Assembly: GCF_000002985.6 (NCBI RefSeq)
Contig: NC_003283.11
Location: 18,477,501 to 18,541,500, forward strand
Source of the DNA: Caenorhabditis elegans
Taxonomy: Eukaryota > Nematoda > Chromadorea > Rhabditida > Rhabditidae
Length of the DNA stretch: 64,000 bases
Direction of reading: 5' to 3'
Shown here: positions 23,701 through 35,249 of the stretch, one piece after another
Numbering within the stretch: position 1 is the stretch's first letter
Layout: each line of letters begins with the position of its first letter
The notes under the pieces: generated by a model
The model's input: the letters and a program-made list of their open reading frames with translations, nothing else
The model's database searches: none
Told to the model about the DNA's origin: nothing
Program-made: the position numbers and the translations under genes

Positions 23701-26700
23701 CGTTTCCTTGATCAAAAAATGTAAATGCAAAAATTGTAAGTATTTTCAGATTTTTTTTTCCGAAAAAATTGAGCCAAAACCGTTGAAATTGAGAAAAATT
23801 ACCTCTGTAAAAAAAAAAATTACCAAAATTTCAACAAAAAAATGGCTCAGTACTTTTTGAACACAAAAACTGATAGTAAAATTTGATCATTAGAAATTTG
23901 TCACCTATATTATCTAAATTGTCAAAAAAAAAGTGATTCGGGCCGTTTTCAGGCCGATTTTGGGCTGAAAAAGGCCCGAAGGATAAATTTTACAAACATC
24001 ACCAATAATTGTTTAATTCATATTAATTTGCAAAGTTTTAACACCCATATCGACCATAATCTGAAAAGTTAAAGGGCCCAAGTTTTGGGCCGTTTTCAGA
24101 CCGATTTCGGACTGAAACAGGCCTGAAAAGTGACTTAGTGCTTTTTTAACACGAAAAATGATTTTAAAAGTAAGATTTTGAAAATTTGACATTTATATTA
24201 TCATTTTTTCACAAATAAAAATGTTTCGGGCCGTTTCCAGGCCGATTTTAGGCATAAATAGACTTAAACCTGAAATTATCTTAACCTAGTCAATATGGAT
24301 GTCATACGAACGCGAATTTTATGGAGAATCCGAATTTTTAGTCAAAAAATTTGTTTCTAAATGCCCCATGTCCCCGCAGTGTCGTTTTTCACCTAAAGTT
24401 TTAAATTTTCACCAATAAGTTATCAAATTTTCAGTGGCCCTCTTCCGTCGCAACACCAAACACTCGACAGCGGCCCGTGGTGAGTTTCAATCAAACTTTC
24501 ATTCATTTTATTTCAAAAATTCAAAATTTTAAATCGAATTTTTCAGAAAAAAATGCCAAAATTTCAGATTATTCGGACTTTGACGCTCTGTTTTATCAGA
24601 ATGACGGTAATAATATGTGCAACAAAGCTTTAGCATGATTATTGTAATAGTCATTTGTGAACTTAGAACATCAGAAAAAAAAATTATTTGAAAAAATTAT
24701 TCAAATTTTTTCAATTTTTTTTGCATGATTATTTCATCGTAATTGTGGTTTTTTTTTCAAAATTTTAGTATTTTTTTCAGATTCTTCAGGCAATTTCCTA
24801 AGTTTTGACCCCCAAATTGGCTATATTTGGAATATTTAATTTTTTGGGCCTAATTAGGCCTAGAACGGCCTGACATTGACCCGATTCCAATATTTTTAAA
24901 ATACATGGTCAATTTTGAACGGAATATTTTTGTGTTTTTTGAAATTCCACATCCGTATTGTCTATGTTTGAAAAAGTTCATCGTTGGGCCTATTTCGGCG
25001 TAAAATCGGCCCGAAAACTGCCCAAACCAAAATTTTCAACATATTGCCAATATGGACTGAAAATCTATGAAATTCAAAAAATTTTATACATTTAACATTT
25101 TTTCCACTTTTCACAAGTTTCGTCTATTCTACCTTTAGGCCTGTTTTGGCCTAAAATGGGCCCAAAACGCCTAAAACTCAAATTTCTCAGAATATAGCGA
25201 ATATGGGTGTCAAAATTTCGGAAATTTGACGGAGAATCCAAATTTTGCACTTTTAACGTCAGAATTGCAACGCGAATCTAAAATTTTTCCAGCAAGAGCC
25301 ACCGATGTGCTCCAGCAGTTCCAGCCACAAGCGCCAGCAGGTCCGATGGGCCATTTGGGCCAACAAGTTCAGCTAAGGATGATTAATCAACAGAGGTACG
25401 GTGGTAAAAATTTATTTCGGCGGTAAAATTTAATATTTTGAATTTTTCGAAAAAAAAATATTTTTTGATTTTTTTTTTTTGAAAACTTCAAAATTTCAAA
25501 AAAACTCAATTTTCGCCGAATTTCCGCGGCGAAAACTCAATTCTAACCAGTTTTTTGCGCTGAATTTGAATTTTTACATATCTCTAACCCCCTGTTGCAG
25601 TTCGACGAGTGATACTCATCTCAACACGAAATCCCTTCGATTTGCCTATGAAATCAAAAAACTCATGTAGGGGCATTGAATCATATCGATTTTTATTTTC
25701 ATATTTTTTATTGATTTTTTTTTCATTTGAATTGATTTGAAACACACCACACCCTTAGACGCCTTTGAATAGTGTAAATCTGGTAGTTTTGGTAGAGAAA
25801 AAATTTTAAGAAAATTTTTCCAAAAAAAATTTCTGAAAAATTTATTTTTTTGTTAGAAAAGTTTTTTACCCAAAATTCAATTTAAACCATTTAACAATAA
25901 TAATAGTGATAATAATAACATTTTCAACTTGAAAAAACAACATTTTCACTTAAAAATCAATATTTTCTGCATGATTATTCACACCCCTCTGCTTCCCAAC
26001 TTCCTACCTAGTTGAACATGGAAAATGTCTGTTTTTTGTAGTTTTTGGCTGGAATTTTTAGATTTTTTCGGTTATTTTTATTTGATTTTAGTGATTTGGA
26101 GAAAAAATGAATTTAGTTTTAGAAAAAAAATTTGGTGAAAAAAAAGCTTTTTTTATATATTTTTTTTCAAAATTTAAAATTTCAAATCTTCGTAACTTAT
26201 CTCAATTTTGATATTTTTGCTGAAATTTTCTTTAAAAAATTTATCATAGTTTGCATTTTGTAAACAATACAACATTTTCACGATAACTTCTAAGAATTTG
26301 GAAAAACAACGAAAATTGGAAATTTTTCAAAAAAGTTTTTTTAAAAGAATTTTCAAATTTTCGTAACTTTGCTCACTTTTCAGCTTTCTAGCTAATTTTT
26401 TACTCAAATTAATCACAATTTCCTGAATTTTCAGAAAAAATTACTCAAAACTCACATTTTCCCGCATTTTTCCTCCTAAATGTTATGTTTTTCTCACCCT
26501 TTTTCGGAGTGTTTTTTCCAATTTTTTTTTTGGATTTTTCACCTCGTATCACTCGACACACCAGTCATCACCGCTTCCAGCTAGACAGTTTTATGATTTT
26601 TATGGGAAATTTGAGTTGAAAAATCGGAAAATTGAGAATTTTTCAGGCCATCTTCCGGAGGACGCCGAAATTCGATGAGTATTCCGCCAGACGGCAGGGG

Positions 26701-29700
26701 TGTCGATTTTAGCAAGGATTTTGAGCAGCAAGTAGGTTTTTTTTGTTTTTTTTTAGGTGAAAAAATTGTAAAAATCGTAACAAGCAAGTTTTCAGCTTCT
26801 GAAAAAGTATAAACAAGAATTGGTTTGAAAAAAAAAGTTGAAAAAAATTGGAAAAATTTTTTTCTAAATTTTGTTATACATTTTTTAGTAAAAAAAAGTG
26901 CAAATAATAGAAATATTTATGCAAATTTTACTTTAAAAATCTTTAGAAAATATCAAAAACTGACAAAGTTACAAGCTCTCCCATATTTTCAAAAAAAGTT
27001 TTCAAAATTTTTTTTTCGAAAATTTTCAAAAAACTATAAATTCCGAAATTTTCAGATTTATACTATTACTTTTGATTTTTGATTTCGAAAAATACCTGCA
27101 AAACGGATTAAGCTAGCCTAAAACCAAATCCCAATGGAGTTTTCGAAATTTCAAGAGTTTTCGCAGTAAGACCCAAAAATTTTCCAAATATTTTCTTTAA
27201 GTTTTCCACGCTTAAAACACCTAAAAAAAGTCAAGTTTCTATCCATTTTTTCAACAAAACATTTGAAAGCAATTTGTTTGGGGTTTTTCTTTTTTTTCCC
27301 CCTAAAAAATCAATAAATCGATTATTTTCAGTTCCAAGACATGAAATATGACAGTACTGGAATGTTCCACTGGTGTCCATCCCGTAACCTAGAGGACTGT
27401 GTTCTGGAGCGCCACCAGGCCGCTATGACCGTACTCAACGGCCACGTGGTGGTTTGTTTGTTCGCTGATCAGGATTCTCCGCTAATTGGGCTCCGGAACT
27501 TCATAATGCCACTAAGAAGCTCAAACTTCCATTATCATGAGCTCAAACACGTGGTTATTGTGGGAGACCTGGAATATTTGAGGAAAGAGTGGAAGACGCT
27601 GTACAACTTGCCGAAAATCTCGATTTTGAATGTAAGTTTTGAGGTTTTTCACTAATATTAATATTTTTTTAATTTTGCTCGAAAAATTTGAAAAATTTGA
27701 AACAAGTTTGTTTAAAAATTAGAAAAAATCGTTGAGATTGAACAAAGTTATGGGGATTTGAATTTTTTTTTTGAATTTCGGTAAAAAGTAATTTTTCCCG
27801 ATTTTCTCTACTTTTTTTGGAAAAAATACAAACTTAAAAAATTTTTGAAAAGTTACAAGAAACCATCAAAAAAGCTTAAAAACTGGAAAAGTTATAATAA
27901 TTTAAAAATTTTTGAACTTTCGAAAAATACAACTTTTTTTGGAAATTTTATGTTTTTTGAAAATTTACTGTTTGTAAATAGTTCTAACTATTTTCACAAA
28001 ATTTGATTGATTTTTAAACATTTATACCTAAAAATGAGCAAAAAAACGTAAAAATGAACCAAGTTACAAGGATTTGAAATTTGGAAAAAAATTTGGAACT
28101 TTTTTTTGAAATTTTAATGTTTTCTTCAAATTTTTGATTTATTGACAATATAAATTATTTATTTGATTGATTTTTAACATTTATATCTAAAAATGAGCAA
28201 AAAAACGTAAAAATGAACCAAGTTACAAAGATTTGAAATTTGAAAAAAAAAAAATTTTTCAGAAAAAAAAGTTTTTTTTTTCAAATTTTTAAAAAATTTT
28301 TTTTAAAAACCCAAGGTTCCAAAATAGTGTTTCTTGACCCAAATTTTTAAAATTTTTCCGAATTTTTACAGGGCTCCCCGCTATCTCGAGCAGATTTACG
28401 CGCCGTCAACATTAACCTCTGCGACATGTGTGTCATAATCTCTGCCCGGGTCCCAAATACCGAAGATACCACTTTGGCAGATAAGGAAGCGATTCTGGCA
28501 TCATTGAACATTAAAGCTATGCAATTTGATGATACCCTTGGCTTTTTCCCGATGAGGCATCAAACTGGCGATCGGAGCCCGCTGGGCTCCCCGATTTCCA
28601 TGCAGAAGAAGGGCGCCAAGTTTGGGACCAATGTGCCGATGATTACGGAGCTTGGTGGGTTCGAACAGATTTTATTATGAAAAATTCAAAAATTCCAAAA
28701 AATTTAAGACATTCCTAAGCTTAAAGTCTTTATTTTAAAGAAAGATACAGAAGTTTGAAAATGTCAAAAAAATTCAAAAAAAAAAAATTTTTTTTGGAAC
28801 TTTTCTGAATTTTTTTTTCTAAATTTTTTAAAGTCGCAGTATTATTTCAAGCTTATATTATATTCTAAATTTTAGTTAACGACTCAAATGTGCAATTCCT
28901 CGACCAGGACGACGACGACGATCCGGACACCGAGCTCTACCTCACGCAGCCCTTCGCCTGCGGAACTGCCTTCGCCATTTCAGTGTTGGATTCTTTGATG
29001 AGTACTGTGAGTTTTTTTCTTCAAGTTTGAAATAAACGTCAAAATATCTGTAAGTCCTGAAAATTTCCAACATTTTGAGCAAAAAATCACGAAAAAATGT
29101 TGAAAACTGACAAAGTTACGCGACTTTCAAAAATTCGAAATTTCCACTATTTAGGGTAGCGTCACTGCAGGGACATGGGGCACCTTGGGACAATTTTTAG
29201 TACGATATTTGAATTCTCTATAAAATTTGCGTAATTTTGACACCCATATTGGCTATATTTTAGAAATTCAGATTTTCAGGCCGTTTCAGGCCGAAATAGG
29301 CCGATAAGCAAATTTCATAAAAATATCTTTAGTTTTATGGTCAAAATCCCATACTCAATGGAAAAATTAATAAATTAATTTTTAGACCTACTTCAACGAC
29401 TCGGCCCTGACCCTCATCCGAACTCTGGTCACTGGTGGAGCCACACCGGAGCTTGAACTTATTCTGGCAGAAGGCGCCGGGCTCCGAGGTGGCTACAGTA
29501 CCCCGGAGACCCTCTCAAACAGAGATCGGTGCCGAATTGCTCAGATTTCGCTGCAGGATAACCCGTACGATGGAGTTGTGGTTAGTTTTTGAGCTTTTCG
29601 ATATTGAAAGTTGAAATTTACGCAAAATTTGCAAAGTTTTAAAGCCCATATTGGCCATATTCTGAAAGATTCAAATTTTGGGCCGTCTTGGGCCGTTTCG

Positions 29701-30434
29701 GTCCGTGTTAGGCCGTTCTAGGCCAGTTTTAAGCTGCAGTGTACCGAGTTAAAAAAGTTCAATTTTTTATCCAAATTTCAATAAAAGTATCCCTGTTTGA
29801 AGCTTAGTTCGATTTAGGCCATTTCAGGCCATGTTTAGGCCACTTTCAAGCCCGAAGGTCAATTTTTCTAGAATATAGCATCATTGTCCGTTTTATTCTA
29901 TTTTTCGCTTGAGACGGGTAAATTAAATTCAAGATTTAAGTTTTGGGCCGTTTCGGGCCGTATTCAGGCCCAAAACTCACATTTTTCTAACCTAGCCAAT
30001 ATGAGTGTCAAATTTTCGGATTTTTTCAGTAGAATCCATATTTTTTACTCAAAACGGCTAAATTCCAGCACAACACTACCTATGGTGCAATGTTCACGAT
30101 AGCTCTGAGGAGGTACGGCCAACTTTGTATCGGGCTGTATAGGCTTCACGACCAGGATAATCCGGACTCTATGAAGCGATATGTTATCACTAATCCTCCA
30201 GCAGAATTGAGGATTAAAAATACTGATTACGTAAGTTTTAAAAAATTTTGAAATTAAAAAAAATTCAAACAAAATTTTTTCGAAATTTTTTTTCGAAATT
30301 TTTTTGTCAATTTTTTTCTTAAATATATTCTAAAATACATTTTTTCCTCAAAAAATCAATATTTCCTCTAGGTCTACGTACTTGAACAATTCGATCCGGG
30401 ACTGGAGTACGAGCCGGGCAAACGACACTTTTAG
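14767..30434 (+). CDS. slo-1: Calcium- and voltage-gated BK potassium channel alpha subunit SLO-1
   Basis: BK channel that carries K+ efflux in neurons and muscle and limits transmitter release. Coding exons: 14806-14960, 15631-15841, 17517-17635, 17792-17894, 18056-18167, 18490-18812, 19742-20050, 21035-21343, then either 22082-22194 or 23051-23163, 23500-23735, 24435-24479, [24568-24606], 25293-25395, 25601-25666, 26647-26731, 27332-27631, 28372-28654, 28876-29006, 29386-29580, 30069-30230, 30372-30434. They join in frame to 1140 residues without the bracketed cassette. Start [12 protein letters not shown]; 39-nt 5' leader after a TTTCAG acceptor (cis or trans). Visible: extracellular N-terminus with S0, S4 RFLRALR (236-242), selectivity filter TVGYGD (316-321), RCK1 from HIVVCGH (373), calcium bowl [11 protein letters not shown] (965-975) in RCK2, and C-terminal KRHF. 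Introns are crowded with palindromic repeats. Poly(A) signal AATAAA at 30686. Confidence 0.97.
15000..15620. repeat. slo-1 intron 1 repeats with GCGACGCGACCGC motifs
   Basis: Several imperfect copies carry GACCGCGACGCGACCGC and CCAATATGGGG(C)TATTTTGAAGC. Two tandem copies 157 bp apart (about 15365 and 15522) are almost identical. Related inverted copies occur at 17035-17290 and 18245-18400 in later slo-1 introns. Confidence 0.65.
16047..16091 (+). other. slo-1: Candidate in-frame cassette micro-exon of slo-1 with GC-AG intron
   Basis: A 45-nt segment between TTTTTAG (acceptor ending 16046) and a GC donor, AGG|GCAAGT, at 16092. Read in the phase between slo-1 exons 2 and 3 it gives an open 15-residue insert, [15 protein letters not shown]. 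It would extend the charged cytosolic linker just before AKDWAGELI (S0-S1 linker). Its composition is less AT-rich than the surrounding intron. I do not recall this insert from described SLO-1 isoforms. Splicing use is inferred from sites and phase only. Confidence 0.35.
16307..16606. repeat. Palindromic GGCC-rich element (300 bp) in slo-1 intron 2
   Basis: The left end ACCCCTGTGGGGACA and the right end TGTCCCCACAGGGGT are inverted repeats. Inside, TTGACACCCATATTGCCTATG is followed by TTTCAGGCCGTTTGAGGCC and then by sequence with CGATATGGGGGTTGTTGAAA. No coding capacity. It is a typical member of the element family that fills introns across this window. Confidence 0.8.
18885..19680. repeat. 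GGCC-rich element with ~122-bp internal tandem units in slo-1 intron 6
   Basis: Five imperfect units of about 122 bp share TTTAACACCCATATTGCC, CGAAATCGGGCTGGAAACGG and GGAACTTAGCG. The right end matches the family (TCAATATGGGTGTCATTGAA, then CCCGACACTGTGGGGACA). Confidence 0.7.
20170..20878. repeat. Palindromic GGCC-rich element (~709 bp) in slo-1 intron 7
   Basis: The left end CCCTGTGGGGACAATTTTGG and right end ATGTCCCATGTTCCCACAG are inverted. In between, GACACCCATATTGG and GATATGGATGTCAAA mark the inner arms, with repeated AGGCCTGAAA(T) cores. Confidence 0.75.
21400..22960. repeat. GGCC-rich intronic elements around slo-1 exon 9A
   Basis: Two blocks (about 21405-21890 and 22360-22930) flank exon 9A. 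Both carry AGGCCGAAATC/AGGCCTGAAATCGGCCT cores and CCAATATGGGTGTTAAA or CGATATGGGTGTCAAATTT right arms. Terminal CACATGGGACATCATGGGAC is visible at 21410 only. Confidence 0.65.
22082..22194 (+). other. slo-1: slo-1 mutually exclusive exon, version A
   Basis: A 113-nt exon entered in phase 0 and left in phase 2, encoding [20 protein letters not shown]... and ending FPEAA. Its length and phases equal those of the alternative at 23051-23163, so inclusion of both or neither would break the frame. It lies at the C-terminal end of RCK1. Confidence 0.9.
23051..23163 (+). other. slo-1: slo-1 mutually exclusive exon, version B
   Basis: A 113-nt exon, same phases as the copy at 22082. It encodes [20 protein letters not shown]... 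and ends FPEAV, about 60% identical to version A. The two lie about 860 bp apart, separated by palindromic repeat sequence. They probably arose by tandem exon duplication and tune channel gating. Confidence 0.9.
23885..25225. repeat. GGCC-rich intronic elements in slo-1 introns 10-12
   Basis: About 23885-24385 ends with GCCCCATGTCCCCGCAGTGTCG and contains AACACCCATATCGACC and TCAATATGGATGTCA arms. About 24795-25225 has CCCCAAATTGGCTATATT and GCGAATATGGGTGTCAAAAT arms. Both have GGCCGTTTTCAGGCCGATTT-type cores. Confidence 0.65.
24568..24606 (+). other. slo-1: slo-1 in-frame cassette exon (13 residues) in the RCK1-RCK2 linker
   Basis: A 39-nt segment with a TTTCAG acceptor and GGTAAT donor, in phase 1 at both ends, encoding [13 protein letters not shown]. 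The flanking exons (24435-24479 and 25293-25395) also join in frame without it (AARARATDV), so it is optional. The insert is acidic and tyrosine-containing, placed in the linker region where BK splice inserts commonly occur. Confidence 0.8.
29160..30030. repeat. GGCC-rich intronic elements in slo-1 introns 18-19
   Basis: 29166-29330 carries CACTGCAGGGACATGGGGCA and TTTTGACACCCATATTGGCT. 29630-30020 carries AAGCCCATATTGGCC, several GGCCGTTTCGGGCCGTA cores, and CCAATATGAGTGTCAAATTT. Both are partial members of the same family. Confidence 0.6.
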
Positions 30435-30685
30435 GGCCTAATTTTATCCGATTTTCTTGCTACAAACTACGGGTTATCCGACTCCGAAGGACCAATAATA
30501 TTTGCAAATGCTCATTTTTAGGACTTTTTTTGAATTCTTGTCAAAAAAAAATTTTTTTGAAATTTTTTCTGAAGAACAATTAAGGGTATCGTGTGGACCT
30601 GAATTCCAACCAAAAAAACTGGATCTTTTTTTGATTTTTTTCTGTTTTTGTGCTAATAATTGATTTGAATTGCCTTATTTCGATT

Positions 30686-30691
30686 AATAAA
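30686..30691 (+). other. slo-1: Poly(A) signal AATAAA of slo-1
   Basis: A canonical hexamer 252 bp downstream of the slo-1 stop codon, followed by a T-run and an A-run. Confidence 0.6.
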
Positions 30692-30719
30692 CCATTTTTT
30701 GAAAAAAAAAAACTTCAAA

Positions 30720-31330
30720 TTTAGTCAATTTCCAGATATTTTGCCACTGTGGGGACATATCGGGGACATAACTGGGGCATGCAACACTTTTGGGACAATT
30801 TCAATGGAAAATTTGAATTCATCATAAATTTTTCATTAATTTGACACCCATATTGACCATTATTGAGAAAACCCAGATTTCGGGCCAATTCAGGCTTTTT
30901 CAGGCCCGATTCAGGCTTGGAACCCAATTCATCGCGGTTTTTGCAGAAACATATCTCAATTTAAGCAAAAATCACAATAACCATTACTAACAGCATATTA
31001 TCAGCGACATTTGAAGTTTTCAGGCCGTTACAGGCCGTTTCACACTGTTTCAGGCCCGAATTAGGACTTCTGGGGCTGTCGGAGTGGAAAACTGTTTCAA
31101 TCATCAAATATTTGTTGATTTGACACCCACACTTACCATATCTCTAGTTTCTCATTTTCAGGCCATTTCAGGCCGAATCAGGCCATTTTCAGGCCGAAAC
31201 ACAAAAACAAAGCTTTTTGAGTTTTTTTCGGACTTGTGTTGGAGGAACAAAATAAAATATACGTCGCAAGAAAGTTTGCACCCCCGGAGCCATAAAACCA
31301 TCGGATTTTTATGGTTTTTGTAGGTAAAAA
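30720..31330. repeat. Intergenic GGCC-rich elements between slo-1 and the protease gene
   Basis: This includes CCACTGTGGGGACATATCGG, TTTGACACCCATATTGACCA and repeated CAGGCCGTTTCA/CAGGCCGAAT cores. The 940-bp gap holds no other gene that I can support. Confidence 0.6.
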
Positions 31331-31372
31331 GCCCGAAAAAATTGAAAAATCGGCGGAAAAAGTTGAGAAATC

Positions 31373-34300
31373 ATGCTTTTTCTCCAATTTTTCTTGAATT
31401 TTCAAGCTTTTCTCGGTATTTTTGCTCTGGAAAGCAGCTCGGAGCCCGAATTTTTTGAAATTAATATCGATAGGGACCACCCGGAGAAGGTCTATCAGGA
31501 ATTTGTAGAATTTAAGAAAAAGTAGGTCAAATTTTTTGAAATTTTCAGATTCCATAATTTTTTTTTAAATGCAGATTCAGCAGAACTTACAAATCTGAGG
31601 CTGAAAATCAACTGAGACTTCAAAATTTTGTGAAATCCCGCAACAATGTTGTCAGGTAAGTCACTGTGGGACACTTTGGGACATGTCCCATGAGTATGGG
31701 ACATCTGACACAATTTTCAGTGCAAAATTTGAATTCTCCATGAAATTTCTGTCAATTTGACCCCCATATTGACTGGATTTGAAGTTTTTGGAGTTTCAAG
31801 CTCAAGTAGGCCGGTTTCAGGCCGGTTTCAGGCCTAATAAGCAAAATTTTGGGATTTCCCATTAAAAGTATTTTATTTATAGAAATTTTGTTGATTCAAC
31901 ACTAATACTGGCTAGATTCTAAGACTTTAAATTTTGAGCCCGAATAGGCCGATTTCAGGCCCGTTATCAGCTGATTTCAGGCCTGAAAAGCAAAACCATA
32001 CCATTTTTGATTTGAAATTTGAACTTTTCGTAGCTTTTTGTAATTCAAAATCATTGTCTGCAAAATTTAAAATTGTTCCATTTTTAGGCCTATCCATTTT
32101 TAGGCCTATGGTTTCAGGCTTATTTTCGGTCGTTTTCCGGCCTGAAAACATCACTTCGCAGTTTTTAATTGATAAATTTACTTGTCTAAATTATTTTTGT
32201 CGGTTTGACACCGGTATTGGTTGGGCTTCAAATTTTCCAGATTTCCGGCCCAAAATAGGCCGGTTCTAGGCTTTTTTTGGGCCTAAAATTCAAAGTTCTG
32301 AAATTTTTCTTTGAAAATTTTATGATTAGTGATTTATCTGTCAGGTTAACACACATGTTGATTAGATTTCAACATTCTGGATATTAGGCCCAAATAGGCC
32401 GAATTCAGGCCCATTCTTGGCTGGTTTTATGCCTGAAAAAACATCTTTGGACTTCTGATTTGGAATTCAAGTTCTCCTTTTTATCACCCCTATTGGCTAA
32501 CACCCCTATTGGCTAGATTTGACGTTTTCAGAATTTCAGGCCCAACTAGGCCGGTTTCAGGCCGCTTTCAGGCCGGAAAGTTGAATTTTTGCTTTTTTTT
32601 TTCAACAAACTCTGAAAATTGTTTCAGATTAAACAAAAATGCCCAAAAAGCTGGTAGGAATTCAAATTTCGCGGTCAACCAGTTCTCGGATCTTACCACT
32701 TCGGAATTGCACCAACGACTATCTCGTTTCCCGCCGAATTTGACAGAAAACTCAGTTTTTCACAAAAATTTCAAAAAACTGCTTGGCAAGACCCGTACAA
32801 AACGTCAAAATTCGGAATTTGCGCGAAATTTCGATTTGCGGAGTCAGAAGGTCAACGGGCGGTACATTGTGGGCCCGATCAAGAATCAGGGACAATGTGC
32901 GTGTTGTTGGGGTTTTGCAGTAACTGCAATGCTAGAAACTATCTATGCAGTGAATGTTGGAAGGTTTAAGGTGAATACTGCAAAAAATTGGGGAAAAAAC
33001 ATCAAAAACCAATGAAATTGGCCTCAAGTACCCCTGCGGGGACATTAGGGACATGTGGTGCAGTTATGAATATGAAATCCAGATTCAGCATAAAATTTCC
33101 GAAATTTTGACACCCATATTGACTATGTTCTGAACATTTATATTTTGGGCTTCAAGCCGGCCTAACATCGGCCCAAATTGGCCTATTAATCAATTTTTCA
33201 AAATACAACTTCATGAACTCGAATTTGTTACATGATATTTGCGTGTCGGACACCTATACCCTTCTAGGTTTTAGAAAAATTAGTTTTCGGGCCTAAACTC
33301 GGCCTAGAATCGGCCTATTCTGGCTTGAAAAACTAGTATTTCAGAATATGGCCGATATGGGTGTCAAAATTTAGAAAATTTTACAGAGAATTTAAATTTT
33401 ATGATAAAAATCCCAACAAAAAAAAATAAAAATGTCAAAGTTACGAGACATTCAAAAAGTTGAGTTTCCCCCTATTTTCATCTGGACCACTGTGGGGACA
33501 TGGGACACCTTGGGACAATTTTTAATACGAAATTTGAATTCTCTATGAAATTTGCGAAATTTTGACACCCACATTGACTAGGTTCCGAACATTTTGATTT
33601 TGGGCTTAAAGTTGGCCTAAATCGGTCCAAACTGGCCCAAAAAGTTAACTTTTTGGAAATCCGTATTTTGATTTTGAACTTTGATCACAAATTTTGTAAG
33701 TTAGACAACCAGATTCAAAGGAAAAAAATTTGGGACTAGAATCGGCCTAGAATCGGCCTATTTAGCTCGAAAAGCTTATTTTTCAGAATATAGCCGATAT
33801 GGGTGTCAAAATTCAGCAAATTTTACAGAGAATTTTATTTTGATAAAAATTTTCTATAAAACTTCGAGCTAATGTCCCATATCCCCGCACTGGCACCAAA
33901 TTTTTCGGATTTTGATTTTTTTTTTTTTGAATTTTTGGCTAAACTAAACATGTTTCTGAGTTTTTCCGATCAAGAAATGTGCGACTGTGCCACTGATGGG
34001 ACAAAAGCGGGCTGCGCTGGTGGGGGACTTATGTGGGGTGTCGAGTACGCCATCAACAATGGTCTAGCGTCGGAATTCGATTATCCTGAGTTTGACCAGA
34101 ATCGGGCCACCAGGCCTGGAACGTGTGAAGCCATGGATGATGATAAGACTTTTCCGCCGGTTAGTGGGAAGATTCAAAAAAAAATTTTTTTTTTAATTTA
34201 AAAAAAATCTTAAAACTTATTATTTGTCCAAAAATCTATATTTTTCACAGAGAAAGCTGGATTACCACTTCATTCGGCCTGAAAACGCCGAATCTGAAAT

Positions 34301-35099
34301 AATTGAGATTCTCAACACCTGGAAGACCCCAGTGGCAGTTTGTGAGTCACTGTCGGGAAATGGGACATTTTCATGCAAAATGCAGCAAAAATATGGGTTC
34401 TACGTAAAATTTGCAAAAAAATGAAACCCATATTGACTATGTTCTGACAACTTAGGGGATTGGGCCGGAAAACCGGCCTATATCGGCCTGAAACGGCCTG
34501 AAAGTCAAAATTTTCCGAAACTGGGCAAAGTCGGTGTCAAATTACAAGAAAATGCGTACAAATATGACGTTTGCAGTTATGTTGTATTTAATTCTTCTAA
34601 GCCAAACTTTTTAGCCTATTATCGGCCTACTTCGGCCTGAAACGGCCCGAAAAGCATACATTTCCGAATATAGTCAATATGGGTGTCAAAATTTGGGAAA
34701 TTTTGTGTAAAGCTCAGTTTTGATAATGAAATTGCCCCAAAGCGTGTCCCATGTCCCCAACTTGTCCCCTCGGGGAAATTTTTTGTGAAAATTTGTATAT
34801 TGTAATTTTGAATTTCAGATTTTGCCGCCGGAACCGCATTTTTGCAGTACAAATCCGGTGTTCTAGTCACAGAAGATTGTGATTTAGCTGGCACCGTTTG
34901 GCACGCCGGAGCCATAGTCGGCTACGGAGAGGAAAACGATCTACGCGGGCGGAGCCAACGCTTCTGGATCATGAAAAACTCTTGGGGAGTGTCTGGATGG
35001 GGTACTGGTGGATACGTGAAGCTAATTCGCGGGAAAAATTGGTGTGGGATTGAGCGTGGAGCCATCGGAGCAAATATGGAGGAGCATTATCATGGTTGA
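31373..35099 (+). CDS. Secreted papain-family (C1) cysteine protease, exon junction problematic
   Basis: Exons 31373-31521, 31575-31655, 32628-32970, 33961-34159, 34251-34341, 34819-35099. The start ATG gives a hydrophobic signal sequence (MLFLQFFLNFQAFLGIFALE), then an I29-like prodomain (VYQEFVEFKKK...NQFSDLTTSE). The mature domain has oxyanion Gln and catalytic Cys in QGQCACCW (Gln164, Cys170), SFSDQEMCDC, catalytic His in VWHAGAIVGYG and catalytic Asn in MKNSWG, so the triad is present. All junctions close in frame except exon 3 to 4. Exon 3 ends in phase 0, but the only AG acceptor (33959-33960) leaves exon 4 needing phase 2. Keeping those two bases would give 381 residues. The cause could be a missed micro-exon, a non-canonical acceptor, a sequence error or an early pseudogene. 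Poly(A) signal at 35124. From memory it may be Y51A2D.1. Confidence 0.85.
31660..32590. repeat. GGCC-rich intronic elements in protease intron 2
   Basis: Four or five imperfect units carry TTTCAGGCCGGTTTCAGGCC, a leading TTTGACCCCCATATTGAC and later TAACACCCCTATTGGCTAGA. The start has CACTGTGGGACACTTTGGGACAT. The unit spacing of roughly 160-200 bp suggests internal duplication. Confidence 0.65.
33030..33892. repeat. Two nested GGCC-rich palindromic elements in protease intron 3
   Basis: Left ends CCCCTGCGGGGACATTAGGG (33030) and CACTGTGGGGACATGGGACA (33488). Right end GTCCCATATCCCCGCACTGG (to about 33893). Each has TTTGACACCCA(T/C)ATTGACTA and CCGATATGGGTGTCAAAAT arms around GGCCTAAAATCGGCC-type cores. 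The right end abuts protease exon 4, so this insertion may have damaged the normal acceptor. Confidence 0.7.
34345..34780. repeat. GGCC-rich palindromic element in protease intron 5
   Basis: The arms TGAAACCCATATTGACTATG and TAGTCAATATGGGTGTCAAA are inverted. The right end GTGTCCCATGTCCCCAACTT is followed by GTCCCCTCGGGG. The core has GGCCTATATCGGCCTGAAAC. Confidence 0.7.
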
Positions 35100-35249
35100 C
35101 TTTTTTTTCATCCAAATTTTTTAAATAAATTTTTATAATTTTACAAAGTGTGCTACACTAAATAGAAATTAAAATTTTTAACGTTTTACTAAAAAAAATT
35201 TGAAAAATGGTTAAAATTGAGGGTTTTTCACTTGAAGGGGCACATTTGG

